From Glaciozyma antarctica PI12 (taxonomy: Eukaryota > Basidiomycota > Microbotryomycetes > Kriegeriales > Camptobasidiaceae): a stretch of 64,000 nucleotides of DNA. The translations under genes and the position numbers were made by a program. Below are positions 43,392 through 54,122 of the stretch, one piece after another. Under the pieces are notes generated by a model, which saw only the letters and a program-made list of their open reading frames with translations, had not been told where the DNA came from and did no database searches. The DNA is taken from the NCBI GenBank assembly GCA_002917775.1, contig KZ627151.1, positions 446,607-510,606 on the forward strand. The letters are read 5' to 3'. Position 1 is the stretch's first letter, and every line of letters begins with the position of its first letter.

Positions 43392-44477
43392 GGCTTGCTG
43401 CAAGATCTTAAGGGACGCGGATGGCGAGGGGTTGGAGTGGGGGGCGAGAGGGGTTGAAAGAGGGTGGAGGTGTCGAAGAACTGTGTGGGGGCTGAAGGTG
43501 AAGCTACCTGAGCGGAAGTGGGAGGAGTGAGAGGAGAAGAGAGAGCTGCGGGAGACAGGAGCGCAGTGTGTTCAGTCTGAGCGCGGTCCCGCTTGTGAAC
43601 TTGTACTTCCCGTCTTTTGGCTGTTGCTCTATGCAGCAGGAGAATTCCACCATAGAAGAGTAGAAGCAAGCTACTGAGTTCTCCCTGAGGAACGACGAAC
43701 GAACCCCCGAAAAAAAAAAAAAAACGCAAATCGAAGCGCAAACCGACGCTCCTCCTCCTCCTCTCCAGAGCTCTCCAGATCTCTCCAGCTCTCTGATCCA
43801 CCACCACAAAGCTCTTTCTTTCCCCTCCGTTCTTCCCAGCGACCGAGCAAGCGAGGTCAATCCCGAGTCCACCTGCTAAAACGCGCGCATTCCTCCCTCG
43901 CGTCACCATCGCAAGGCACGAGCAGACGCACGCCTCTTGCAGTAACAGATAGAGATTGCACACGAGAGAGAAGAAATCCAGCTTCTTTGCAGCTGGGAGA
44001 TAAGGATGAGGAACGAGCAAAGAACTGAGCAGCGGTGGAGAATCGCGCCGCTCCCACCTCGCTCGCTCCCCCCTTCACGCGATAATCGGCAGCGAACGAC
44101 CCCTGCTCGTGCACCTCCTTTCTCTGCAGAGCATCGCGATCGACGCGAGTAGCGACGCTCCCTTTCTCGCTTCCTTTCTCGCACGAACAAAAGCCTCCTC
44201 GCTCGCTCTCACCAAACTCTCTCTCTCGCCGCACAATGGGAGAAGACCACACAAAGTCTTCCAGAATCAACACACGATGGGAGGCTCAAAATAGTGTGAG
44301 AGGGAGGTGGGGAGAGGGATAAACTAAGGACAACCGAATGGGGGAGGCGAGTCAAAAGGGAAACGGCATATCAAACGCCGGACTCTGGGGGGTGGTGCGA
44401 ATAAAGAGGAGGGGCGCCGAACGAAGAGGCTGGAGGATAGGAGAGGGGGGGACGGTCGGCGAGTGGGGGAGACGCGG
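43392..44477. other. 1.1-kb region between secreted genes B and C
   Basis: Holds the gene B promoter and the gene C 3' flank. A pure A15 run occupies 43710-43724, notable in this GC-rich DNA. Open frames on the minus strand show no conserved content. Confidence 0.45.
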
Positions 44478-46001
44478 TTAGGCGCGGGTGATGACCCATT
44501 GCTGGTTCTCGTCCGACTGGGAAGCACGTTAGATCCGATGAAGAGGAGGGAGAGGGAGACGAGCGTACCTTGTTCCAGGTCTCGAGGACGGTCGAAGTGT
44601 ATCCACCTACCTCGCTTATCAGCCCCGTCAAGAACGAGAGAGGAGGAAAAGGACGCACCAGGGCTACTCATCGTTCCGCTCCCAATCGCGCGCGTAACCA
44701 TATCATGGAGATGATCAACGGCAATGATGTAGAACTTCTGATCCGCGCGCTTCGCAACGACCTTGGCGAGCTCAGAGTGAGAGCGCTTAGCCATACGAAG
44801 GTTGTCACGACGCCAGTTGGCGAGGACGTCAATGCACTCGGGGTGGCCTGGGCCTGCAGTGATGTAGTGGTAGTGCCTGCTCCCCTCATCAGCTAGGTCC
44901 ATCGGAGAGAGGGAGGAGGGAACGTACGCGTTAAGCCAGACCCCGGGGTGCTGGCAGATCCAGGTAGAGCGATCGCGAACGTCGACGGAGCTGTAATCGA
45001 ACGTAGCGGGATCGTGGTCCGTGGGAGCGTAGCCTGCGGCGGCGGCTTGAGAGGAGGAGGACATGTTGCTGGAGGAGGTCTTGCTCGACTTGGGCTTGGG
45101 GACGACGGCGGCCTTGACCTCGACGATGGGCGAGGACTCCTCAGAGGGGGAAGAGAAGTCGTCCGAGGAGGCGGAGGAGGAGCTCTTCTGGGGCTTGACG
45201 AAGAGGGTGACGTTGTCGTCGTCGTTGGACGAGTCGGAGGAGGAAGAGTCGGAGGAATCGACGGGGACGAGGAGCCACCTGCGCAAGTGTGGTCAGCGCG
45301 ATTCCTGCGCAAGGGAGCGAACGAACGCACCATTGCTTGGTAGTCTCGAGGGTGGAGCTACCGGTCAAGAGGCCCTTGCCGACGGCGCAAGCGTACGAAA
45401 CAGCAGCGTTGTTGAACTGCCCGGTCGAGGCGTCGCCTCCTTGCTGGAATCCCCATTGAGCAGAGATGCACTGCGGGAATCACGTTAGCTTTGTACGCGA
45501 GAACGAGCGCGAGAGAGGGCATACCTTGTTGTTACCTCCTGAGAGACGAGCCTACGGAGGAAAGCGAGCCGTTAGATCGACGCGATCAGCAACAAAGAAG
45601 GGGGGGGGGGCTTTTACGAACCTGGTCTCCGTTGAACTGTAACAGGCGCTCTGATTAGCTCGTCACTCTCAAGAAGAATGTGATGAGAGGCGCACCTGGA
45701 TGTCGAGGGGAGCGCCGTTGAGCTGAGGGAAGACGTCGGTTGTCGAGTCTCCGCGAACGAACGAGAGGCTACGTCCAGTCGCGACGTTGACAACGTTGTA
45801 AGCTCCATCGCCAGAGAGGCTATCGGAATCCTTCTGCAAAGAGGAGAAAGGGCCAAGGTGAGTTTATAGTCCCATCACAAACGTCTTGGCGCGTACGTGA
45901 AGGGTCGAAAAGACTCGGGCGTTGTCGATGATTCCACCGACGGCGTTGGCGGCGGTGGCGAGAGCGAGGACTGAGAGTCCTACGGTGGTGAAGGAGAGCA
46001 T
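44478..46001 (-). CDS. Secreted protein C of the tandem family (two-domain form)
   Basis: The signal peptide is MLSFTTVGLSVLALATAANA. The first domain reads GAYNVVNVATGRSLSFVRGD, RLSGGNNKCISAQWGFQQGG, NNAAVSYACAVGKG and STLETTKQWWLLVPVD. A long Ser/Asp-rich linker follows, with SSSSASSDDFSSPSEESSP. The second domain has STWICQHPGVWLNAY, YHYITAGPGHPECIDVLANW, FYIIAVDHLHDMVTRAIGSG and GGYTSTVLETWNKSDENQQW, ending VITRA. It is the longest and best-defined member, so it is the reference for the family. The three genes lie head to tail on one strand within 5.6 kb, as expected from tandem duplication. About nine introns. Function unknown. Confidence 0.8.
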
Positions 46002-46622
46002 GCTGAGGATGCTGTTGGATGGGGGGAAGGTGAAGATCGTTTGTTGAAAGGGGATCTAAGTTGGATTGTCGGGAAGGACGTGAGTGGTGGTCTCAAAGGG
46101 AGAGAAGGGAGGCTGAGGGAGTGTGGGGGAAGCAACCAGTGCTTTGAGAGTCGTATCGAGGAGAAAGAGAGAGTTGGGGTGAAGAGAAAGAGGAAAGCTG
46201 AGAAATCTCAAGCCCGACGTTGGCCACGCGGAGGCCGAGGGGAAAAACCTTGGGACGACGCGATCGAACACGACTTTAGCTTGTTTTGCGCACTTGGAGC
46301 TCAATGAATTGGCTCAGAGAAGGACGCGTAGGCTCAACGGGCGAAACTCGTTCAGGGTTGTGGACAAAGGAGAGCAGACTCCCCCCCTCGCCCACTCTGC
46401 GACAGGAGTTTCGCCTGTGGTGTGGGCAAGTACGTCCAGAGCAGTACTTCAGCACTCGCTGTACAAACCACTCTCGTACAATCTCGCGTACTCGAGAGGA
46501 GCGAGCGGAGGTGCTCGAGCTGAAATGAGCTGCTACTTGCTACTAATTCAACTCGCCCGCTCCTCCTCATCCAGAGGGATCAACCACACCTCACCCTCCT
46601 CCTCACCATCGACGCCTCAGGA
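46002..46622. promoter_or_regulatory. Divergent promoter of secreted gene C and mL58
   Basis: About 620 nt between the two start codons. No site is confidently assigned. Confidence 0.4.
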
Positions 46623-47189
46623 ATGTCGTTTAAACGCTTCCTCTCATCGTCCTCTCGTCTCCCAACAGCGACGACGACGACGACTCCCCTTCTTCGAACG
46701 ACCAAAGACCCTCTCCTCTCCTCTTCAACAGCCCAACACTTCATCCTCCCTTCCGGCGCAACCTTCACCGTCCGACCCCCACCTTCCACCCTCCCTTCCA
46801 CTCTCCCCATCCCTTCCTCCACCGCCTCCTCCCACCCCCTCTTCACTACCTCTTCCTCTCCCTTCCTCCTCCCTCCCACCTCCCCTTCCTCCTCCTCCCG
46901 CCAAGCCCCAAGCACCCACCACACCCTCTCCCCCACCGACATCTCTGCCCTGCAAGCTCTCCGTATTTCAAACCCGGTGCATTGGACCCGCTCGCGCCTG
47001 GCAACAAAGTTTGGGATCCCTGCTACGGTCGTAGGGACGCTTGGATGGGGAGAAGGAGCCGAGGCGAGGAGGGCGGAGAAGGAGAGGAGGGAGGTGATTG
47101 GAGCGGAGAAGGAGAGGAAGGAGGGAGCTTGGGGGTGGAAGAAGGCGGTGGGGATGGAAGAGAGGAGGAGGAGGAAGGCTCTTTGGTAG
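46623..47189 (+). CDS. MRPL20: Mitochondrial ribosomal protein mL58 (MRPL20 family)
   Basis: mL58 is a fungal large-subunit mitochondrial ribosomal protein. This intronless frame gives 188 residues. The N-terminus (MSFKRFLSSSSRLPTATTTT) is a typical mitochondrial presequence. FILPSGATFTVRPPP follows. The diagnostic part is LSPTDISALQALRISNPVHW then TRSRLATKFGIPATVVGTLG, which matches the family's L-R-x-x-(D/N)-P-x-x-W-(T/S)-R-x-x-L-A-x-K-F core. The tail is a Glu/Lys/Arg-rich helix ending RRRRKALW. The length is close to that of yeast Mrpl20 (about 195). The only odd feature is the lack of introns. Confidence 0.8.
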   Translation: MSFKRFLSSSSRLPTATTTTTPLLRTTKDPLLSSSTAQHFILPSGATFTVRPPPSTLPSTLPIPSSTASSHPLFTTSSSPFLLPPTSPSSSSRQAPSTHHTLSPTDISALQALRISNPVHWTRSRLATKFGIPATVVGTLGWGEGAEARRAEKERREVIGAEKERKEGAWGWKKAVGMEERRRRKALW

Positions 47190-48981
47190 GAAGGCGTGCA
47201 AAGGATGTGATTGCATCGGGAAAGGGTTTGATGAGACGCATGCGGGCTGGGAGTGTCCTGGAGTGGATGGGTACTGCTCTGGGGAGGCGAGAGAGGCGAG
47301 ATCGGGAGAGCTGAAGGACCTCGACTCGCAGGCTGGACTGACAGCTGGTGAGTCTTCGTGCGCTCTTCTCTCCGCTGGCTGCTACCCTCCTCTCCCTGCT
47401 TCGAGTCCCCTGCGTCACTGCACCCGCTAGCGCGTTGGCAAATCCCCCCTAGTCCGCATCTCAGCTCGACGAGTGCAGAGCACTTTGGCCTCCCTCACCG
47501 CCCTCCCTCACACGCTGCTCCCAGATTGCCCTCACCGCTCTCCCCCTCTGCTTCTGCATCGACGAGATTGATTGACTCCTTCCTCTCTCTCTGGCCAAAT
47601 CGTCTTCCGCACTCGCACCCGGACCATAGGAACCGACCCATTTCTCGCGCGGAGCAACATCACCTCCTCGCCTCCTCCTCGCAACTTGACCACTTCTTCC
47701 TCCTCTCATCCTTACCACTCTTCCAGATCGTACTCGCTGCGCTTCCGAGGCACAGCGTTCATGTCGTTTCGCAAGCCGACAACTTCTCTCCGACCCCTCG
47801 CACCCAAGACCACTCTCCGCTCATCGCGCTCAACGCACTGCGACCCACAACTTCCCAGCTCCACTATCTTTCGTCGGTCTGCTCGATCCTCTGTCCTCAC
47901 CACAACCACGACCACATCTCGAGTCGCGCCCACTGCCCCGCAAGGCGAGTTCGCTCCCTCGCTGCCTCTCCTAGCTCACTTTGGCTCACGATTCCGATCC
48001 AAGTCCACCCATCCCCACATCTTCTACCTCACATCCGCATCTCGATAAAGCTAATGGCGACTTGCAGAGCTCCCCGATCTACCATTGGCCCTCCAGGCAC
48101 CATCTCAATCGCCTCTCTCCCGATCTGCTTCCTCTAGGCTAGCTACGTACATCATCCTACATCATCGAGCAGGAGGGAGGCGGAGAGTACCTTCCATCTT
48201 CGATCTGGCGTGCGTTCGCAACTCTTTAATGAAGAGGTGATCATCGGTCCGGAGATGTCGATGGGATCGTCTCGCTCCTCGGACGTCTCTCTCTGATCAG
48301 AGCGGCGGGGAGAATGCTGTGCGGGGGTGTACGGTTGCGCATCTGAAAGACGGGTTCTCGTTGGGGAAGGAGGTTGTGATGTGGATCGGGGAGGAATGTC
48401 TCGCTGCGCTCCAGTGTGCTTGCAGTCCTCTCGCGGGGGCGTACGCGGTCTATAGATCCCAGATGCAAAGGACGGAGCGGTGCTGAAGAACACGCAGCAG
48501 GAAAAGCGGCTGGAGTGCGATGGAGTGCGATGACCGACGCCAGACGGAATCTGCGACGGTCTCAGCGTGTGTTGGTGCCCCCACCGCGCGGAGAGTGTAT
48601 CTGGAAGAGGGTGTGTCTTTAGACAGCTTCAGCTCCTGTACGACTCTCTCCCGAAAGAGCGTTGACGTACAAAGTGGGGGAAGCCTGCGAAGCCTCCTCC
48701 GGAATTCCGTGTCTTCTTTTCATTATGGCTCCTCCCCGGCACGTTCCTTCCGTTCCTCTCTCCCCGCTTCCTTTATTCTTCCAGTGCTAAAGCGCTCCAG
48801 GGAAGATGCATCCGGTCATCTGCAAGGGCCAACACTCGTACGTGTCGTTAAGTGCTGAATCTTGGCATCCAGGGCCGAACCCGAACCATCGCGCCATGTA
48901 TTCATTCCACTGCCGCTTGCCAGTCCTATATAACTCCTGTAGCTCCTCCACCTTTCTCTCTTCAGTCCACTCCATCCAGCC
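47190..48981. other. 1.8-kb gene-poor region
   Basis: Overlapping plus-strand frames at 47358-48137 and 47572-48048 are long for this window, but are His/Pro/Ser/Arg-rich and show no recognisable domain or signal peptide. The 3' end is the promoter of the first CHRD gene; a TATATAAC sequence near 48928 fits a TATA box about 55 bp before its ATG. Confidence 0.38.
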
Positions 48982-49836
48982 ATGAAATCTTTCACCGTCG
49001 CCGCCGCCGCCCTCGCCCTCGTCGCTCCCGCTTTCGCAGCCCCCGCACCTCTCCTCGGCCTCGACCTCAACCTCAACCTCTTTAACAACGGTAAGGGCAG
49101 GAACTCCGGTCCTTTCCAGTTCACCTCGACGTACGACGTCATCGCCAGGCCCTCCGAAGTGTACGTCCTCCCTCTCCTTCGCCACATTCCGCGCCCGTCC
49201 CCCCCCCCCCCACCCCATTCCGTGATGACGGCTCTTCGCAGCGTGAGCGCTACGAACGCCCCTACGGGCGGACAGGCTGGAGCCTCGGGATTGTTCAGCT
49301 ACGGGATCAACAGCGTTGAGGATATCATCTGCTGGGTACGGCCCCACTCCTCCTCGCTCGCTCCTCGCTGACCTCTTCGCAGAACATTACTGCCTTCGTC
49401 TCCTCCACGTATCAGAGCGCCGCTACGACCTCAACGCACATTCACCAGGGGAACAAGGGCCTGTACGTTCCCTCGCTCTCCCTCTTCTTGAGTCGGAGCT
49501 CATCCCCAACTTCGCGCAGTGCTGGTCCTCCCCGCATCACTTTCCCCAACCCCGAGATCGTCGGAGACTCGAGTGTCCAAAGTCGTCGCACCTCTATCGG
49601 ATGTCAGAAGGGACCTTTTAGGACCGGCATTCCCGTCAACGGAGGTACGTTCATCGTTCTTCGAGATGCGGGATGGGAGCTGACGCTCGCTCGCAGTTGC
49701 TGGAACCGATACTGGAACTGGATTCACGCTCAAGCAGATCGAGGATAACCCTTCCAACTTCTTCACCGACGTTCACACTGCCAATGCTGTTCCTGGGGCG
49801 ATCAGGGGACAGCTTAGTGCTAAGAAGCAGAATTAG
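48982..49836 (+). CDS. Secreted CHRD-domain protein 1
   Basis: The signal peptide is MKSFTVAAAALALVAPAFAA. The body is one CHRD (chordin-type) domain: FTSTYDVIARPSEVVSATN, GLFSYGINSVEDIICWNITA, THIHQGNKGLAGPPRITFPN, RTSIGCQKGPFRTGIP, then TGTGFTLKQIEDNPSNFFTD and VHTANAVPGAIRGQL, ending SAKKQN. The HIHxG and VHT...GAIRGQL motifs are typical. In fungi CHRD proteins are extracellular and of unclear role. Five or so introns; one contains a C14 run (about 49199-49213). Its closest relative in the window is the next gene on the same strand. Confidence 0.83.
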
Positions 49837-51529
49837 TGGAATGAGCGGATGTGGATATGGACTCTTTGTAGCTTGGAGACTGAATGAGAATCTGAGGCTC
49901 GCTGTTGATAGTAGATTGGTTGTGTTTGGAGAGAGCAGCGAGAGAAGATGCGCGCTGCGTCGGTGAGAAGCGAACGCAAGCAAGCGGAAGCGAGGGTTCG
50001 GGGGCCGACGCCTCGCTCGATGTGAACGATCTCAAAGCCCAATTCCGACAGAGCACGCAGCTGAGCGTGCGGATAGCCTCGCGGGAGGTTCGCCGTAGAT
50101 GGTGAGCGCGAAGGGATAAAGCGCGGCGCGACGGCATAGGCGCTCAACGGGCGGTTCAAGCTTCGCCAACCCGACGGGAAAGATCGAGGTTCTCGTGAGG
50201 TAGAAGGCTACCAGACGACAAGGTCATCGCGAGGAGCGAGAATGCGAGCTGAGGGTTGAGAGCGCGAGCGGGGAAGGCAGCGAGCAGGACGTCCAAATCC
50301 ACGCGAAGCGTCGTTGAGCAAAGGTCTAGAGCAAGTCACGATCTTTGTGAGGAGCGAGAGGTGCGTAGGCAACCACCAAGCCCCTCGGCGGAGCAACGTT
50401 GGCGCGAGCCCTCCCTTCCTCAGCGGCCTACCGCTCCGTATGATACGTGAGCAGAGATAGCTCCGCCATTCTGCGAGCAAGCCTGTCCCATCCCTCGTCC
50501 ACGCACCCGCCTCAGCTCGCCCCCAGCACCAGCAGCAACCGCCGCACCCACTCCCCCAGATTCGCCCATCTCCGACGAGTCCTCTTCGTCCTCCAATCCT
50601 CCTTCGGCTGGGATCCTGGGGCGTCCTTGCGGGGGAAGAAGAAGGATAAGAAGTCGGGACGGGAGAAGAGTCGGGACGGGAGAAGGTCAAGAGCGCGGTG
50701 CTGGACGTCGGACGAGGGGGAGCGCTGGGTCGTTCTTGGAGTTGCGGTGGGCGAGTGGCTGCCACAGGGAGACTCCGTAGGCACATCGAGAGCAGCAGTT
50801 GGCTTGCCCCGTCGACGTAGGTGAAGTGTAGGCTGTGCTTGGTAGGAGGCAACCAAGACGAACGCAGCTGTCCTTCTCTTTCCTCCTCCTCTCCTCAAGT
50901 GTCAAGCTCCGTCGCGCAACAAGCCAGAATCATTCCAGAGCACCCGCTACTCTGCATCGCCCAGCGACTCCTCCCCATCGGCCAGCACGCCAGCACCGTC
51001 AAGCTCTTCGTCCCACGGCGGGACATCCACCCGCTCCGTCCCCGGCCCACTCGCCTCGTGCACCAGCACCCGTGACGACCTCTTCTGTGCACCAGCGCCA
51101 GGACGATGGGCTCACCGTTGGCGAAGGGGGGCTAACCGCTTCCGGTAAGGGTGCCTGAGCCATCGGTCTGGGCATCTTGCGCCGTTCGTCACTTCGATTT
51201 GGGATTTGCGGTTCGGCCTTTGACTGCTCGGAGAAGTGGTGCTTCGGAGGAGAGGAGGGAGACCGTCACAAGTCACCCAGAGCAGGAGCGTTCCGCCCAG
51301 CCCAAGCTGATGGATCTTTCTTACGCCGCCGGATCGAACATCGGGCCCCGGCCGTTCTTACTCTCCCCTTGGCGGAGTGACGTCCTCTGCTTCCTCGATG
51401 GGTGGTTCGACTCCTGAAGCAGCACCTTGCCTACTATGCTCAAGTCTCTGCTCCTCTCTCTCCTTCCCACATTCCACTCCACTTCCACATCTTCACCAAC
51501 ACCCACCTCGCTCCGCACTCAACTTCAAC
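49837..51529. other. 1.7-kb region between the two CHRD genes
   Basis: Open frames on both strands (50208-50852 minus, 50447-50824 plus) have no recognised domain. Likely long regulatory sequence and leader of the second CHRD gene. No repeat of the first gene is visible. Confidence 0.4.
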
Positions 51530-52316
51530 ATGCGCACCTCTTTCTTCGCCGCCCTCGCTCTCCCTGTCCTCGCCCTCGCCGCGCCTCTCAACGATGGCAA
51601 GGCCTACGAGAACGACAAGGTCGACGCCGGACAGCAGGATCATACCTACTATCCCGAGCTCCTCAAGGTCCCCTTGTTCGACTTCACTTCGCACTACGAG
51701 GCCTACGCTACTCCTGATCAGCCGTTCGTCGCTTCCAACTCTCTCTCCGACCTCAACTGACCTCCCCTCCCTCCTCAGCGTCAACGCCAACAACACCAAG
51801 GTTCCTGGGCAGGAGAACGCCTACGGAATCTACAAGTACGCCATCAACGCGCCCTTGGAGACCATCTGCTACAACATTACCGTGTTCCTGAGTGGCAACT
51901 ACTCCTCCCCCGCCAAGACGGCTACCCACATCCACGAAGCTGGCGTTGGCATGAACGGACCTCCTCGCATCGCCTTCCCCAACCCTACCATCACCTCTCC
52001 CGTCGACGAGTTCGGTCGCCGCGTTTCCCTGGGATGCCTGGTTGGGCCTTTTACTACGGGCCTCGCACCCGAGGGCAGTGAGTTTTCTCCCTCTCAATTC
52101 TCCACCGATTCGAGCTGACGACCTTTGCAGCCGACACTGGAGACGGATTCTCGCTCTCCCAGATTGAGGCCAGCCCCGCGTCGTTCTTCAGTACGTTCCC
52201 CCTCTCTATCTCGCTCGGCTTGGCTGACTCGAGAACCCTCAGCCGACGTCCACACCGAGGAGTTCCTCGCCGGCGCGATTCGCGGCCAACTCGAGCTCAC
52301 CGAGACTATCTACTGA
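51530..52316 (+). CDS. Secreted CHRD-domain protein 2
   Basis: The signal peptide is MRTSFFAALALPVLALAAPL. After a short acidic spacer (KAYENDKVDAGQQDHTYY), the CHRD domain follows: LFDFTSHYEAYATPDQPVN, AYGIYKYAINAPLETICYNI, THIHEAGVGMNGPPRIAFPN, RRVSLGCLVGPFTTGLAP, TGDGFSLSQIEASPASFFTD and VHTEEFLAGAIRGQL, ending ELTETIY. The same blocks in the same order appear in the gene at 48982, so they are tandem paralogues. The first intron has a GTTCGT donor. An NYSS site suggests N-glycosylation. Function unknown; probably cell-wall or extracellular. Confidence 0.83.
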
Positions 52317-52780
52317 GGTGCGTGTGCCTGTCTACGTCTGAGGAGAGCAGAGCTGATGTTGTTCGTCTGCAGCAACGACTCGACGCGCTTTGGGAGAAGG
52401 ACGGCGCCAGTTTTAGGCTGCCCTGACTACCTGAGCGACGGACACTGCATCTTGTAGCATTCATGTAGCCTTGCCAAATCATTTCAGATTCAACAACGCA
52501 GGCGTCGCTGCCAGAGAGAGTTTGCGAGGCTGCAGTCGCGCTGCGAAGGAGACAGGGTCTTGTCGAAATCGCGGACTTCGAGCGTGTGAGCGTTCCCCCT
52601 CCTCCTTCCTCTCACCACTCCACAACCGAACGCAAGAACGTCTCCACCAACCAGCAAGATCACCCGAGCTCTCCCCGCCGCTCTCCTCCTCCTAGCCGTC
52701 GTCCTCACCGCGCTCTATTTCCTCGCCTCCTCCCCACCTCCTCCGGCCCCTCTACGGCACCACTACACACCACCTCCAGC
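52317..52780. promoter_or_regulatory. Upstream region of the acyl-protein thioesterase
   Basis: One frame at about 52658-52750 encodes a hydrophobic stretch (ITRALPAALLLLAVVLTALY) that looks like a membrane anchor, but it is not in frame with the thioesterase and has no ATG. It may be chance or an alternative first exon. Confidence 0.35.
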
Positions 52781-53816
52781 ATGGCACCTGCTCCTACTGT
52801 TATTCCCGCGATTGGGAAACACACTGCTACGGTCATCTTCAGCCACGTACGTCTGGTTCGAAGGCTACCTCCCCAACACCACGATTGCTCCGAGCTGGGA
52901 GGAACAGCCGGCTTCGAGCTGGGACGGAGCACGTTCGGAGCACGGCGCTGATCCTTCCTTTGTACGCACAGGGACTGGGAGATACGGCGATGGGATGGAC
53001 GCCCTTTGCGCGCTCGTTGAAGAACCGGTTCCAACACGTTAAGTGGGTCTTGCCTACGGCTGAGAACCAGCCCGTCACACTAAACGGTGGGATGCCCATG
53101 CCCTCCTGGTACGTCCGTTTCCCTGCTCGAGGAGAGGAAACGCTGATACGGCGCACAGGTTCGATATCAAGACTCTCTCGCCGCCTGGTGTGGGCTCGCC
53201 TTCGGGGGAGGACGAAGCTGGGATGCTCAAATCTGTGCGAGTGATTTCGGAACTTATTAGCGCAGAGGTGGATGCTGGGATTCCGGCGAACAGGATCGTG
53301 GTCGGGGGGTTCTCACAAGGTGAGTCCGGCTGGGGAGGAAGGGAGAAATGGAGCTGATGAGGACGTAGGGGCGGTGATTTCGCTACTTACGGGTATTACG
53401 TCGGAAAGGAAGCTGGCGGGCATGATCTCGTTGTCGGGCTTCTTGGGGTTGAGCGACAAGATTCATCTCGTGCGTTGTTCGCTCGTGTGCGCGATTGCGA
53501 AGAGGGACTGACGCCGGGTGCCGCTGCTGTAGATGCAGACTGGGCATGCAAAGAAGTTGCCGGTCTTCTGGGGACACGGAACTGGAGATCAGGTCGTGCG
53601 GTTCGCATGGGGGCAAGGCAGCGCGGAGAAGCTCAAGGCTTTGGGCTTCGACAACCTCGAGTTCCACTCGTACCCCGGTTCGTTCTTCCTTACTCGTCGC
53701 GTCGGGACCTGGCGCTGACGTTCTGGCGTCCTGCAGGAATGCCTCATTCGCTTTGCGATCAGGAACAGGCGGATCTAGAGGCGTGGTTGAAGAAGGTCGT
53801 CCCCGAGGCGGTGTAG
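52781..53816 (+). CDS. APT1: Acyl-protein thioesterase 1
   Basis: This serine hydrolase removes palmitate from proteins and can also act on lysophospholipids in the cytosol. Seven or so exons give about 235 residues. The start is MAPAPTVIPAIGKHTATVIF, then SHGLGDTAMGWTPFARSLKN, WVLPTAENQPVTLNGGMPMP and SWFDIKTLSPPGVGSPSGED. The nucleophile elbow is GGFSQGAVISLLTG, the acid is in WGHGTGDQVV, and the catalytic His is in YPGMPHSLCDQE. The end is DLEAWLKKVVPEAV. All three catalytic residues are present. The CaaX protein at 8.8-10.3 kb, with extra cysteines, is the kind of substrate such enzymes act on, but no link is shown. Confidence 0.9.
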
Positions 53817-54122
53817 AGCCAACCGTTTCTCCTTGTCAAAGACGTTGCTCTTTCCTGCTAGCGGTCTCTGGCTTCTCATCTCAAACTTGGAGCGTTGAGA
53901 GCGAGCGCGGTATTGGCGCGGTCGGTACCTTCGCAAGATCCCCTCGGCAACTCGCCGCGCCGAATGAGTTCTTCGACTTTTGCGTTTTCTCTCTTGATCC
54001 TCTGCCTCTGGTTCTGTGCGCTTGCCGTGCCTTTTACATATCCCCCGGTGAGCTCTGCTGCCACACCCGGCCGCGCTACTTGCTGACTCGCTCCTCCCAC
54101 AGCTCCTAGGCTTGCACCACCC
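53817..54122. other. Intergenic region between two thioesterase genes
   Basis: About 300 nt between genes on the same strand. No feature is recognised. Confidence 0.4.

Noticed and set aside
43710-43724. A15 run as the tail of a retroposed copy
   Set aside because: No target-site duplication or retroelement body lies next to it; it is a simple homopolymer.
45601-45610. G10 run as an assembly gap or structural signal
   Set aside because: It lies inside an intron of secreted gene C with normal flanks and needs no special explanation.
52658-52750. N-terminal membrane anchor for the acyl-protein thioesterase
   Set aside because: The hydrophobic frame is not in frame with the enzyme, has no ATG and no splice path to it.
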